Source of the DNA: Rs1 sp034111875
Lineage (GTDB): Bacteria > Pseudomonadota > Gammaproteobacteria > Pseudomonadales > Balneatricaceae
Assembly (NCBI GenBank): GCA_034111875.1
Contig: JAWUWK010000044.1
Location: 1-64,000 of the forward strand
Length of the DNA stretch: 64,000 nucleotides
Direction of reading: 5' to 3'
Positions 16,975 to 26,035 of the stretch are shown here, piece after piece (positions within the stretch are counted from its first letter, which is position 1; each line of letters starts with the position of its first letter). The notes under the pieces were generated by a model. That model was not told the origin of the DNA. It did not search any database and worked only from the letters and a program-made list of their open reading frames with translations. A program made the position numbers and the translations under genes.

Positions 16975-18219
16975 GTGTCCAAAACTCACAAACTATTGAG
17001 TTCGTTAATTATATTTGGTTGTGTCTTGGTCATGTTAAGTTTTGGCTTGCGCTCGTCTATGGGCTTCTTCCTGACACCTATTTCCCTAGAGTTTGGTTAT
17101 GGACGGGAAGTCTTTGCCTTTTCACTGGCCATTCAAAATTTATGTTGGGGGCTATTTCAGCCTTTAGCAGGCGCCTTTGCGGACAAATTTGGTACCTTTA
17201 AAACCTTAGTTCTAGGGGCCATTGTCTACGCTGGTGGTTTATATTTCACGTCTATTGCCGAATCCTCATTTGACTTGCACATAGGCGCGGGATTACTGAT
17301 TGGCATGGGTATTGCCGGTACCGGTTTTGGTGTTGTATTGCCGGCAATGGCGCGTTTAGTCGCGCCCCATCATCGTGCCATAGCACTGGGCATAGGCACC
17401 GCAGCAGGCTCAGCAGGGCAGTTCTTAGTTATTCCCGTGGCACAAGAACTCATTACTGGATATGGCTGGCAATTCACCTTGTTGCTAATGGCCGTTGGTG
17501 CACTTGCAATGGTCGCCTTAGCATTGCCTTTTTCCAAAGATACAGCAGGGCAGACTCAAGAGGACGATGCTAGCGACATGACGATGAAGGCCGCGCTAAT
17601 TGAAGCGACCGCTAACAAACATTACTGGTTACTGATTGCAGGTTTTCTGGTCTGTGGTTTTCAGCTGGCCTTTATTACGGTCCACATGCCATCATATTTA
17701 CATGACAAAGGCTTTGAGCCACAAGTGGCGGTTATTTGTTTAGCCTTAATTGGTTTTTTTAATATAATCGGCTGTTTATTGTTCGGACATTGGTCGGGAA
17801 ACTACTCAAAGAAAAATTTACTCGGCATCATCTATTTTTTTAGAGCTATTGCCATCGCTGCGTTTATGCTATACCCCATTAGCCATACCTCAGTGTATTT
17901 ATTTGCCATAGTGACTGGCTTTTTATGGTTGGCAACTGTTCCGCCAACATCCGGTATTGTGGCGCAAATGTTTGGTTTAAAATACATGGGTACATTGTAC
18001 GGAATCGTTTTTTTAAACCATCAAATAGGCTCTTTCCTCGGAGTCTGGCTTGGCGGTTATCTCTATGACGATACTGGCTCTTACGACATTATCTGGTGGA
18101 GTGCTGCGGTGATTGCCTTATTCACCGCCGTGATCCATATTTTCATTGATGACAGACCGGTCGAGCGAATAAGACGAGCGACAGCAAATCCCTTACGCTC
18201 AAAAGCTATATCCAATTAA
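16975..18219 (+). CDS. MFS transporter
   Basis: A 414-residue protein with about 12 hydrophobic helices. The N-terminal half has the MFS loop FADKFGTFKTLVLGA and the helix-4/5 GIGTAAGSAGQFLV; the overall look is of the oxalate/formate-antiporter or monocarboxylate type (MFS_1). Substrate cannot be read from the sequence. Start is GTG 16975 with AGAGG 6 nt upstream. It may be co-transcribed with hemB. Confidence 0.8.
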   Translation: MSKTHKLLSSLIIFGCVLVMLSFGLRSSMGFFLTPISLEFGYGREVFAFSLAIQNLCWGLFQPLAGAFADKFGTFKTLVLGAIVYAGGLYFTSIAESSFDLHIGAGLLIGMGIAGTGFGVVLPAMARLVAPHHRAIALGIGTAAGSAGQFLVIPVAQELITGYGWQFTLLLMAVGALAMVALALPFSKDTAGQTQEDDASDMTMKAALIEATANKHYWLLIAGFLVCGFQLAFITVHMPSYLHDKGFEPQVAVICLALIGFFNIIGCLLFGHWSGNYSKKNLLGIIYFFRAIAIAAFMLYPISHTSVYLFAIVTGFLWLATVPPTSGIVAQMFGLKYMGTLYGIVFLNHQIGSFLGVWLGGYLYDDTGSYDIIWWSAAVIALFTAVIHIFIDDRPVERIRRATANPLRSKAISN

Positions 18220-18420
18220 TTAACACCTCAAACCTTTATACTCAATGCCATATGCAAGTCAAAAAAGTGTCTTTAATCACACACCGTCAACTCGCCCCAC
18301 AATGTTACTTTTAGCTAGTCGCAAAGGCGGCTGAGTATCTGTGTTGCAAGAGAATACGGAGCGTAATCAAAAAGCTTAGTGGCTGTTTGCGAGGCAAGTT
18401 GGCTTATGTTCCTCGTGGTT

Positions 18421-18442
18421 TGGCGAAATAGAAGCTTCGCCA
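18421..18442 (-). terminator. Weak hairpin after the TRAP operon
   Basis: TGGCGAA (18421-18427) and TTCGCCA (18436-18442) form a perfect 7-bp stem with an 8-nt loop 23 bp beyond the dctM stop. No T-run follows on either strand, so it may only stabilise RNA 3' ends. Confidence 0.3.
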
Positions 18443-18464
18443 TTCATCTTTAGGATCCTAATCG

Positions 18465-19790
18465 CTACCTTTTGGGATAATATTGTTCAGGTAACCAAGT
18501 GGCTATTTCGGGAAAGGCCATAATGAGACCAAGACCGATAATCATGATAATGACAAAGGGGATAATCGAACTGTATATGTCCATCAAATTGATCTCTTTG
18601 GGCGCCATTGCTTTCATTAAAAACAAGTTGTAGCCAAAAGGTGGCGTCATATACGCTATTTGGCAAGTAATAGTATATAGCACACCGTACCAAATAGGAT
18701 TAAAGCCTAGCGCAATCACAAGCGGTATATACAAAGGTGCAACGATGACCAACATAGCCGTATCATCTAAAAACATCCCCATGACGATGTAAGATACTTG
18801 CATCATAATAAGTACGCCCCAAGGGGATAAGCCCCATTGATCGAGGAACAATGATTTAATGGCATGTACCGCGCCTAAACCATCAAACACCGAACCAAAT
18901 GCCAGCGCCGCCATAATAATCCACATGAACATGCAACTGATATTGAGCGTCTGTTTCAGTGAATCATCGAGTATTTTGAAGTTGAATTTGCCTTTCAATG
19001 TGGCTACAACGATAGCGGCAGAAGCGCCCACAGCCGAACTTTCAACTAAGCTGGTAACGCCCATCATAAACAGGCCAATCACAGAAAAAATCAGTACTAA
19101 TGGAGTCAGACCCGCACGTAATAGAGCGAGCTTTTGAGCCAGTGGGATATTTCGCTCTTCTTTAGGCAGTGGTGGGCCGAGTTCTGGCTGTAGCTTACAT
19201 CGCAACATGATGTAAGCTACAAACATAGCTGCAAACATTAGACCGGGAAGAACACCTGCAAGCCAAAGCTGACTAACCGGTTGTCTCGCGATCATGCCAT
19301 AAAGCACCAGAACGATGCTGGGGGGGACTAAAATACCCAACGAGCTACCCGCTTGGATTACACCGGTTACCATACGCTTATCGTAGCCGCGTTTAAGCAT
19401 TTCAGGTAAGGCAATACTCGTGCCTATGGCCATACCGGCAACTGACAAGCCATTCATCGCTGAGATAGCGACCATTAAAATGATGGTGCCTATCGCTAAC
19501 CCACCATTTAAGGGCCCCATCCAAACGTGTAAAGCTTTGTATAAATCTCCGGCAATGCCTGATTCAGATAGAATATAGCCCATGAAGATAAACAGCGGTA
19601 GTGTGAGTAAAGGGTACCAATTTAACAGTTTAATACTGGCGCTAAAAGCCATTTCAGACCCACCGTTTCCCCCCAGCATTAAGGAGGAAATCGAGGCAAC
19701 GAAACCAATGGCACCAAATACGCGCTGCCCAGTTACCATCATTAGCAGTAACGAGCTAAACATAAACAGAGCGATCATTTCATGGCTCAT
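18465..19790 (-). CDS. dctM: TRAP transporter large membrane subunit (DctM)
   Basis: A 441-residue polytopic protein with the DctM/SiaM features: GFVASISSLMLGGNG, GLSVAGMAIGTSIALPEMLKRG, the signature GVIQAGSSLGILVPPSIVLV, and the second inverted half with MGMFLDDTAMLVI and ACQIAYMTPPFGYNLF-like segment. It drives Na+-dependent solute uptake with DctQ and DctP. It overlaps dctQ by 4 bp. Confidence 0.95.
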   Translation of the reverse strand: MSHEMIALFMFSSLLLMMVTGQRVFGAIGFVASISSLMLGGNGGSEMAFSASIKLLNWYPLLTLPLFIFMGYILSESGIAGDLYKALHVWMGPLNGGLAIGTIILMVAISAMNGLSVAGMAIGTSIALPEMLKRGYDKRMVTGVIQAGSSLGILVPPSIVLVLYGMIARQPVSQLWLAGVLPGLMFAAMFVAYIMLRCKLQPELGPPLPKEERNIPLAQKLALLRAGLTPLVLIFSVIGLFMMGVTSLVESSAVGASAAIVVATLKGKFNFKILDDSLKQTLNISCMFMWIIMAALAFGSVFDGLGAVHAIKSLFLDQWGLSPWGVLIMMQVSYIVMGMFLDDTAMLVIVAPLYIPLVIALGFNPIWYGVLYTITCQIAYMTPPFGYNLFLMKAMAPKEINLMDIYSSIIPFVIIMIIGLGLIMAFPEIATWLPEQYYPKR

Positions 19791-20299
19791 GAAATATCCT
19801 CCCCACGGGCCGTTGCTAAATCTTTGAAGAAGGTGGCTATCACTTGTAACAGCATTAGAAAAATACCAGTGGTCATGATTACTTTAATTGGAGCCATCGG
19901 TGGCCCCCATGATGAATAATTGTGTTGGTCGTATTCAATAGCGTATTCGGTGCTGCCATAACTGCCGTAGAGTAAAACCAGCATATAAAATAATAAAAAG
20001 ATTGAAGTGACAACGTCTACTTTTGCGCGGGTTTTTATCGACCATCTCTCGTAAAAGACATCCATGCGGACATGGGCTTTGTTTTGGAGTGAATAGCCGC
20101 CACCAAGCAGGTAGTAGGCCGCCATCGTAAACTGCGCTAGCTCAACTGCCCAAATAACCGGAATGTTAAATACCCCACGGGAGAGAGTGGCATAGAGCAA
20201 AATACCAATCATCGCGAGCACCATATACATGGCGATACGACCGACGAAACGGTTTGTTTTATCAATCCACTTGACATAACTAATGATAAATTTGGGCAA
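19787..20299 (-). CDS. dctQ: TRAP transporter small membrane subunit (DctQ)
   Basis: A 170-residue protein with four predicted membrane helices and the family hallmark WAVELAQFTMAAYYLLGGGY followed by HVRMDVFYERW. It pairs with DctM in the membrane. It is translated with dctM through a 4-bp overlap and lies 81 bp downstream of dctP, behind an RNA hairpin. Confidence 0.93.
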   Translation of the reverse strand: MPKFIISYVKWIDKTNRFVGRIAMYMVLAMIGILLYATLSRGVFNIPVIWAVELAQFTMAAYYLLGGGYSLQNKAHVRMDVFYERWSIKTRAKVDVVTSIFLLFYMLVLLYGSYGSTEYAIEYDQHNYSSWGPPMAPIKVIMTTGIFLMLLQVIATFFKDLATARGEDIS

Positions 20300-20332
20300 G
20301 ATTACTCCCTCATAGAGTCGGTAAGATTAAAC

Positions 20333-20368
20333 AAAAAAAACAGTATTCAATGCAAATTGAATACTGTT
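20333..20368 (-). terminator. Terminator-like stem-loop between dctP and dctQM
   Basis: On the minus strand ACAGTATTCAAT and ATTGAATACTGT form a perfect 12-bp stem followed by a run of eight T. It is a good intrinsic terminator placed after dctP and before dctQ. Partial read-through would give more binding protein than membrane subunits, a known arrangement in binding-protein transporter operons. Confidence 0.8.
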
Positions 20369-20380
20369 CGGGTGAGACGC

Positions 20381-21436
20381 TTAATAGCGGTAAGGTGCGC
20401 CCGCTTTATTCATCGTGGTCGCATAATCTTTCAATATTTTGACAATCTTAGCGCTGCGTTCACTCTTAGCTGCAATTTCATCCCAATATTCATAAGCGGC
20501 ATTTTCAATGGTTTTCCACTCATTATCTGGAATAGTGGTCAGCTCTAACTTACCGCCGGTCGTGCGGTAATGGGCTTCACCCCACCAATACCAGTGTTGG
20601 CGGTAATAATGTGAACTGTCCATGCAGAGTTTGAATAAGGTCTGCAGATGAGGCGGAAGTTCGTTCCAACGGTCTTCGTTGGCGAAGTATGAGCCGCTCC
20701 AAGCACCTGAAATATTATTGGTTAAATAGTAGTTATTGACATCTGCCCATCCGACAGTATAAGCCTCGGTAATGCCTGACCAAGCGATGCCATCAAGCTC
20801 GCCGGTTTGCATCGCCACTTCAACATCTTCCCAGGGAAGAGTGACTGGAACCACCCCAAATTTTTTCAAGAAGCGTCCACCTGTAGGGAAAGTGAAAATA
20901 CGCTTACCTTTTAAATCTTCAATACTGCGAATAGGCTCTTTAGTCGTGAAATTACAAGGGTCCCAAGCGCCGGCACTTAGCCACTTGACACCTTTAACTT
21001 CACTATAGGCTTCCTCCCAAATTTCATTGAGACCATAATGATTAAACAGCGTAGGCACATCGAGTGAATAGCGCGAGGCAAACGGAAAATAAGCGCCAAA
21101 AACGGAGACATCGACAGGGGCTGCAATTGAATCGTCATCTGATTGTACTGCATCGATAGTGCCGCGTTGCATTGCTCTAAATAATTCCCCGGTGGGCACT
21201 AGCTGATCCGCAGTGTAAAGCTCAATAATCATTTCACCATTGGCCGCTTTGTTGAAAGCGTCAATTGACGGCTTGATCACGTGCTCTGCCAATGAGGCAC
21301 CGGCATATGTTTGTAAGCGCCATTTAATAGGTTTGTTCTTCGCGTGCACATACGGTGCGCTTATCGCCGCGGCGGCGGTAGCAGTAGCTCCTACACCGGC
21401 TTTTTTAAGGAAATCGCGTTTGTTCATCGTTTTCAT
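20381..21436 (-). CDS. dctP: TRAP transporter substrate-binding protein (DctP family, TakP-like)
   Basis: A 351-residue periplasmic protein. The N-terminus KRDFLKKAGVGATATAAAAI looks like a Tat-type signal with KR in place of RR, cleaved near AHA/VHA. The mature part starts KWRLQTYAG and holds the conserved IEDLKGKRI...GGRFLKKFGV...LPWEDVEVAMQTGELDG blocks of the TakP/SmoM-type group (2-oxoacids, mannitol-like or aromatic substrates). The substrate is not decided by the sequence. It is the first TRAP gene; the formylglutamate amidohydrolase-like gene lies upstream in the same direction. Confidence 0.92.
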   Translation of the reverse strand: MKTMNKRDFLKKAGVGATATAAAAISAPYVHAKNKPIKWRLQTYAGASLAEHVIKPSIDAFNKAANGEMIIELYTADQLVPTGELFRAMQRGTIDAVQSDDDSIAAPVDVSVFGAYFPFASRYSLDVPTLFNHYGLNEIWEEAYSEVKGVKWLSAGAWDPCNFTTKEPIRSIEDLKGKRIFTFPTGGRFLKKFGVVPVTLPWEDVEVAMQTGELDGIAWSGITEAYTVGWADVNNYYLTNNISGAWSGSYFANEDRWNELPPHLQTLFKLCMDSSHYYRQHWYWWGEAHYRTTGGKLELTTIPDNEWKTIENAAYEYWDEIAAKSERSAKIVKILKDYATTMNKAGAPYRY

Positions 21437-21542
21437 TGTTTACTCCTAGTTCACATTGTTAGCGCTACTTTTGGGAAGCAACTCTTTGTAGATTAAAGTC
21501 CAAAGTCACACAATAGACGATATATTTAATCTTATAAAACAA

Positions 21543-21575
21543 TACAGTATGCTTTAAAAAAAAAGTAATACTGTA
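21543..21575. promoter_or_regulatory. Candidate operator upstream of dctP
   Basis: TACAGTAT (21543-21550) and ATACTGTA (21568-21575) are perfect inverted arms 17 bp apart, in the gap before dctP. They could bind a dimeric regulator, perhaps the RpiR protein encoded at 23277. The core AGTAT is also in the dctP-dctQ hairpin, so coincidence is possible. Confidence 0.35.
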
Positions 21576-21580
21576 ATGTT

Positions 21581-22399
21581 TTAATTGGGTTTATTATTAT
21601 TTAAAAGTGACGCGAGGATGCTGGCAAATTCCCCTTGGCCTTGATCTTTGGTAATCAGTGCATTGTTTATTTCTATCATGACATTGGCCAGTTGCCGATT
21701 GCGACCGTGTAACTGCAACGTGTGAGTTACGCCATCGGCTGCACTATAAGGCTCGTTAAGTTTGACAATAAGCTGCTTGTTTGCCTGGGCGGCGCGGGTT
21801 AAATTTGCGGCCCAAGTAGAGTCTAAATCATTGATAATACCAATGTCTAATGCCCTGTCTAGCCCCTTGTAAATGGGGTTGAAACTGTGAATTGTCACAA
21901 TAATGCTATCGATATGATGGCTGCGTTTATCGAGTAAATCTGTAATAGTTCGATGGAAAGGGTAGTAAATCTCGTTCGCACGGGCCTGCTTTTGTATCGC
22001 ACTGAGCTGCTGGTTACCGGGGATAGGCGTATCTTCACTGAACTCAATGATTGCACTCTTAGCAGTCGGTGGACGATTGCAGTCATAGAGTAATCGAGAG
22101 TGCGTTTGCAGTACAAGAGGCGCATTTAATAGACGAGACAAATGTTCGCAAACCCCTTGAGCGCCTATGTCCCAACCTATATGGCGATCAATTTGATGTT
22201 GTTTCAAACCTAATTGATGATATTTCTCGGGTATATGCTTGCAGGCATGTTCACAGATAATAAAAAATCTAGAATCACCTTCAGGGTTTATGATGTTGGC
22301 TATATTATTAGTCTCAAGCACTTCGATTCCTTTCATTCGGGAATATACAAAAAAGTCAGCAGTATTAGGTGTCGGTTGTAAAGTAGGCAATGCATCCAC
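21581..22399 (-). CDS. N-formylglutamate amidohydrolase family protein
   Basis: A 272-residue hydrolase of the N-formylglutamate amidohydrolase (HutG/FGase) fold. Conserved pieces are FFIICEHACKHIPE near the start of the core, DIGAQGV, QTHSRLLYDCNRPP, and VTIHSFNPIYKG with the HSF triad typical of the family. Family members deformylate N-formylglutamate or hydrolyse related amides. An in-frame ATG at residue 22 (MKGIEV) is an alternative start. The TRAP genes downstream may import its substrate or a precursor of it; this is inferred from position. Confidence 0.8.
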   Translation of the reverse strand: MDALPTLQPTPNTADFFVYSRMKGIEVLETNNIANIINPEGDSRFFIICEHACKHIPEKYHQLGLKQHQIDRHIGWDIGAQGVCEHLSRLLNAPLVLQTHSRLLYDCNRPPTAKSAIIEFSEDTPIPGNQQLSAIQKQARANEIYYPFHRTITDLLDKRSHHIDSIIVTIHSFNPIYKGLDRALDIGIINDLDSTWAANLTRAAQANKQLIVKLNEPYSAADGVTHTLQLHGRNRQLANVMIEINNALITKDQGQGEFASILASLLNNNKPN

Positions 22400-22677
22400 A
22401 CCTGCCTTAAGTGGTAAGGTTAATCGAACACTATTGATTCAGGTAAGGCGTCATAAAACGCCCAGTACTCGATTCATTTTTTTAATGATGGCCAATGCTT
22501 CTGCTAAAAACTGGCCGAATGAAAGATGTTCGAGACAACTGTTAGAATATTTACATAAAGAAATAGAATGGTCAATATCTTTACAAAATAATCTACTCAG
22601 ATCTACAGTTGTTTTTTTAACCCACATAATTGATGTCTATTGAGCGCAAAATGTGCATTAATATGAGACCGTTATGC

Positions 22678-22845
22678 AGCCTAAGTCAGTGTCAGCTAAA
22701 AGCTTTAAGGACTTGGCAGAGCGTAGCGAAAAAGTAGATTTGAGACAGATTTCTGGGTGTTTTCAGGCTAATAGTGGGTTATTTAACGCGCAAGAGCTGG
22801 GAATATGGCTTTCGTACTAGATTAGCGTTAAATTCGACAGGCTTC
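22678..22845 (+). repeat. Repeat family B, copy B1
   Basis: Shares with 62751-62911 the blocks GGACTTGGC, CGTAGCGA, AGATTTGAG, GATTTCT, TATTTAACG, AGCTGGGAATATGGC and the right end GATTAGCGTTAAATTCGACA. About 27 bp are inserted near the left end. It is non-coding. Confidence 0.8.
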
Positions 22846-22974
22846 TAGTGCAAGCAATCAATAAGCGCTAAATCAATAATAGGCAAACCCAGTTAAAAAT
22901 TCAAAGAGCGCTTTTTTAGTTGAATTCAAGGTCGCGAGCCACTCATGACTATTTTCTGCAAGAGATCTTTGCAC

Positions 22975-23090
22975 TCAGTAGCTCGCGAAGTTAAGACAAG
23001 CAAAAAACCGCAGGTTATATGTATAAATGAGGATTTTGAGTTTTTATTAACGCCGTATTACTGAGCGTAGTAAGAGTGCGAAGGTTACTG
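22975..23090 (+). repeat. Intergenic repeat family D, copy 2
   Basis: Contains GCAAAAAACCGCAGG, GTATAAATGAGGATTTTGAG and TTAACGCCGTATTAC in the same order as copy 1 at 13369. It lies directly before MITE C1 and the rpiR gene. Confidence 0.65.
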
Positions 23091-23114
23091 AAAGTAGTAT
23101 TATCAACCTAACGT

Positions 23115-23236
23115 TAGGGAAAGTGTCAACAAGTCTCGTACGCGTCTGGAATACAGCGTATCTGGAGATCTTTGCATCGATGACAGGCGGGCTTTTGCCC
23201 GCAGAGAAAATACAGGACTTATTCGCATGTTCCCTA
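23115..23236 (+). repeat. MITE family C, short copy (C1)
   Basis: About 122 bp with ends TAGGGAAAGTGTCAACAAGTC and GACTTATTCGCATGTTCCCTA (right end given 5'-3' as read). The ends match the full copies at 24151, 30309 and 46044, but most of the interior is missing. TA at each border suggests a TA target. It stops 40 bp before the rpiR start. Confidence 0.8.
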
Positions 23237-23276
23237 GCTTACAAGCCTGTTCAAGTTAACTTTGCTGGACATCATA

Positions 23277-24152
23277 ATGGCCGTAGAATCGAAAGGAACA
23301 ATTGTAGAACTGATAAGATTAAGATATCAGGCGTTTACCCGTGCAGAGCGAAAGTTGGCGGATACCTTGGTCAACAATTATCCTGTGGCAGGTTTAGTCA
23401 GCATCACCGAGTTTGCTAGAAAAGGGGAAGTTTCGACACCGACTGTATTGAGAATGATCAAAAAGGTTGGCTACAGCGGTTTTCCGCTGTTTCAAAATGC
23501 GTTGCGCAATGAGCTTCAAGCTACATTGTCAAACCCTATTGTCAAACATGAGCGCTGGAGTGCAGGTGCTCCAAAAGAGCATGTGTTAAATCGCTTTGCC
23601 GAGGCGACACTGGATAATTTAAGCCAGTCTCTCAATCAAATAGACCACAAAGTATTCGATCGTATCGCTGATTTAATCGCCAACAAAAACAGCAGTGTGT
23701 TTGTGGCGGGTGGCAGAATAACCCACAGCATAGCCGATTATCTCTTTACCCATTTACAAGTTGTTCGAACCGATGTACACATCTTGCCCTCTTCAAGTAG
23801 TTTGTGGCCACACCAATTACTCAATATGCAGCCAGGGGACTTGTTAGTTATATTTGATGTGCGCCGCTACGAGACGGATTTATACAAGTTTGCAGAATTA
23901 GCTGCCGCTCGAGGAGTGCAAATTGTATTGCTGACAGATCAGTGGATGTCACCTATATCATCACTGGCTGCCTATTCAATCAACGCTCGCATTGAAGTTC
24001 CCTCTGGCTGGGATTCCGGCGTAGTGACACTGTTTTTTATTGAAGCATTAATCGCCGCGGTAGAAAATCAACTCTGGGATGAAACCAGTGATCGAATGCA
24101 AGAATTGGAAGGCATACTCAATGCCACCCGACGCTTTCAAAAGCCCCCTTAG
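23277..24152 (+). CDS. MurR/RpiR family transcriptional regulator
   Basis: About 291 residues. The N-terminal HTH_6 domain reads TRAERKLADTLVNNYPVAG...SITEFARKGEVSTPTVLRMI; the C-terminal SIS domain (about residues 120-260) includes SSVFVAGGRIT and PGDLLVIFDVRRYE and would sense a phosphosugar or another small ligand. ATG 23277 is preferred; TTG 23262 would add five residues. Position next to the TRAP and amidohydrolase genes suggests it controls them. The gene is enclosed by two family C MITEs, and its TAG stop coincides with the first bases of the right-hand one. Confidence 0.88.
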   Translation: MAVESKGTIVELIRLRYQAFTRAERKLADTLVNNYPVAGLVSITEFARKGEVSTPTVLRMIKKVGYSGFPLFQNALRNELQATLSNPIVKHERWSAGAPKEHVLNRFAEATLDNLSQSLNQIDHKVFDRIADLIANKNSSVFVAGGRITHSIADYLFTHLQVVRTDVHILPSSSSLWPHQLLNMQPGDLLVIFDVRRYETDLYKFAELAAARGVQIVLLTDQWMSPISSLAAYSINARIEVPSGWDSGVVTLFFIEALIAAVENQLWDETSDRMQELEGILNATRRFQKPP

Positions 24153-24420
24153 GCAACATGTGAACAAGTATCGTACGTCTGTGGCATACAGAGCATGTCG
24201 AGTCAAGGTACCGATTAAGGCACTGGTGGCCCGACGAAAATGGATAACAACGAGATCGCAGTGAAATGTATACCCGTAAGGTCGGACTTATAAATCGCCG
24301 CTAGTCTGTTAACTTTGTTAGACAGCTTGCACAGGATGCGTCATTATACTGCGCTGCCTTCAATTATTTCGCCGCTTTTAAATCCGCAGAGAAAATACAG
24401 AACTTATTCGCATATTGCCA
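24151..24420 (-). repeat. MITE family C, full copy (C2)
   Basis: A 270-bp element whose left end is GGCAACATGTGAACAAGT and right end, reversed, GGCAATATGCGAATAAGTTC. The interior shares GATAACAACGAGATC, TCTGTTAACTTT and CACTGCGCT-like blocks with copies at 30309 (reverse) and 46044 (reverse). It begins at the rpiR stop codon. Confidence 0.8.
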
Positions 24421-25074
24421 TTGCACCCAGTTGTTTATATTTCACCTGATTCCGTGACTTCAAAGTTAATATAGAGTGTATGATATTGGTTCTACAGTGG
24501 AATTGAAAAATTTTAGATTTACCCATAGGTTAAGTGGGTATGTTTCAAACTGATCTATAATCAAGAGCGTGCAGTCGATGTTACAGTGAAGTCACTGATT
24601 CAGTTTTTATTTTGAGATTATCTTCAATAAGATAGTCACTATTCTCCTGAAAATTAACCTTAAATTCAATGTCTTGAACTCAATAACTGTACAGCTTTTT
24701 CAAGTCTATAATCAATAGATTGGAGTGTCTGCGGATATCGCCCTTTACTGATTAGACCTTTTTTTCATACCATATTCCATTTTTAATAATCTGATTTCGA
24801 AGTATATATATTTATTATTTAGTTGTATTACATTACCTTACAATTATCAGTGCAAGATTATTGTGCTTTAAAAATTTAAGCGTAAGAGAATTTTTCCAAT
24901 AAATTTTAAAGATAAAAATAAAATGAATATAAACTTAATTAAATATGATTATATAGTTAGCTATAAATTGTTTTTCATATAATACTGTGTATTCCAATAA
25001 TCGAGATAATTAGTAATAAGGTACATGTGAAATTCTATACTATGGAATAAAAATTTAAGCCACAAGGAGTGTGA
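24421..25074. other. AT-rich intergenic DNA before the WYL regulator
   Basis: About 650 bp without a gene. The last 350 bp (about 24700-25060) are markedly A/T-richer than the neighbourhood, in keeping with acquired DNA. It holds the left arm of the inverted repeat (24541-24603). Confidence 0.55.
24541..24603 (+). repeat. Left arm of a 63-bp inverted repeat around the WYL regulator
   Basis: This arm and the reverse complement of 26036-26098 agree at most positions, sharing TATAATCAAGAGC and CAGTGAAGTCACTGATTCAG. In one frame both arms read as similar peptides (FK.YNQE.VD.VKSLIQ pattern), so they may be two remnants of one coding sequence rather than transposon ends. Confidence 0.8.
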
Positions 25075-25956
25075 ATGATAAATGAGTACAACAATCATTA
25101 TCGATATCGATTCATCGAAATAATGATCCTTTGGCAAGGTCGGGTTGATGCCACGCATTTAATCAACTACTTTAAGCTCTCTCGCCAATCGGCGGGTACA
25201 ACTTTTAGCAAATACAACGCATTACACCCTAGCAATATTCACTATGACGAAAGCCTCAAAGCGTTTGTTGCAAGTTCTGAGTTTAAACACTATTACGCGA
25301 CCAATGCATTCACTGAATATCAGCAGATAACCAAGAGTGTTAGCGAGCTAACAGTGATTACCCTTGTCGCTATCAAACAGCCGATAAGAAGCCCGCCACA
25401 ACATTTAGCTCAACCAATACTGCGTGCGATTGAAAATAAACTCGCTATCGATATAGGCTATTGCTCACTTAACATCCTCGAATATAAAGTGCGTATGATT
25501 GAACCTCACAGTTTAATTTTCGATGGTTTGCGATGGCATGTGAGAGCCTATTGCTTAAAACATCGCAATTTTAGAGACTTCGTGTTGACCCGTTTCAACG
25601 GTGAGGTAGTCGATGAGGTTAAGGCACTACAGGACCCATTATCTGATCACTTGTGGCATACAAAATTGACCTTGATTATGCAACCAGACCCGGGCTCGAG
25701 CCAAGAGCAACAGCAAACAATACGTGAGGATTATCAAATGTTTCAAGGGTATTTACAGTTAACCATACGCGCGGCGCTAGTTCATTATCTGATCAGACGC
25801 TTGCACCAAGACCAATATCAAAGAGGCCCTTATACCCAGCAACTCGTTTTAAACTCTGAAAGTGAACAAATCATTCTCCAATACCGAGACTTACCAGTCA
25901 AGGGGTTGTGCGTGTGTGTATGCCAAGGTTTGTTGTTAAGTTTCGTTAAAATATAA
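25075..25956 (+). CDS. WYL-domain transcriptional regulator of the CapW/BrxR type
   Basis: A 293-residue protein with an N-terminal winged helix (YRFIEIMILWQGRVDATHLI...FKLSRQSAGTTFSKY), a WYL domain in the middle (KLAIDIGYCSLN...RMIEPHSLIFDGLRWHVRAY then FRDFVLTRF), and a C-terminal extension. This arrangement resembles CapW/BrxR regulators that repress phage-defence operons (CBASS, BREX) until a nucleotide-like ligand is sensed. AAGGAG lies 5 nt before the ATG. No defence effector is next to it; only inverted repeats, an IS66 remnant and a group II intron. It may be an orphan left after loss of its operon. Confidence 0.82.
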   Translation: MINEYNNHYRYRFIEIMILWQGRVDATHLINYFKLSRQSAGTTFSKYNALHPSNIHYDESLKAFVASSEFKHYYATNAFTEYQQITKSVSELTVITLVAIKQPIRSPPQHLAQPILRAIENKLAIDIGYCSLNILEYKVRMIEPHSLIFDGLRWHVRAYCLKHRNFRDFVLTRFNGEVVDEVKALQDPLSDHLWHTKLTLIMQPDPGSSQEQQQTIREDYQMFQGYLQLTIRAALVHYLIRRLHQDQYQRGPYTQQLVLNSESEQIILQYRDLPVKGLCVCVCQGLLLSFVKI

Positions 25957-26035
25957 ACGATTAATCCAGTAGCAGAGCGCTTTAGACGCTTAAATTATAT
26001 TGAGCTTAGAAATCAAAAAAAGTTTTAATACATTG

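Larger units (their letters stand above)
22400..23276. other. Intergenic with repeats B, D and C
   Basis: Almost 880 bp between divergent genes, with no convincing gene. It holds three different repeats in a row: family B (22678-22845), family D (22975-23090) and family C (23115-23236). The first 270 bp presumably contain the amidohydrolase promoter. Confidence 0.6.

Noticed and set aside
22239..22643. Plus-strand frame of 134 codons opposite the amidohydrolase start
   Set aside because: The first half is antisense to a recognisable enzyme, and the rest has no family or ribosome site.
23123..23419. Plus-strand frame of 98 codons over MITE C1 and the start of rpiR
   Set aside because: It runs through a repeat and then the wrong frame of rpiR.
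23277..24152. Identification of the RpiR-family gene as hexR
   Set aside because: The HTH and SIS segments differ from HexR proteins, and the glycolytic genes usually near hexR are absent.
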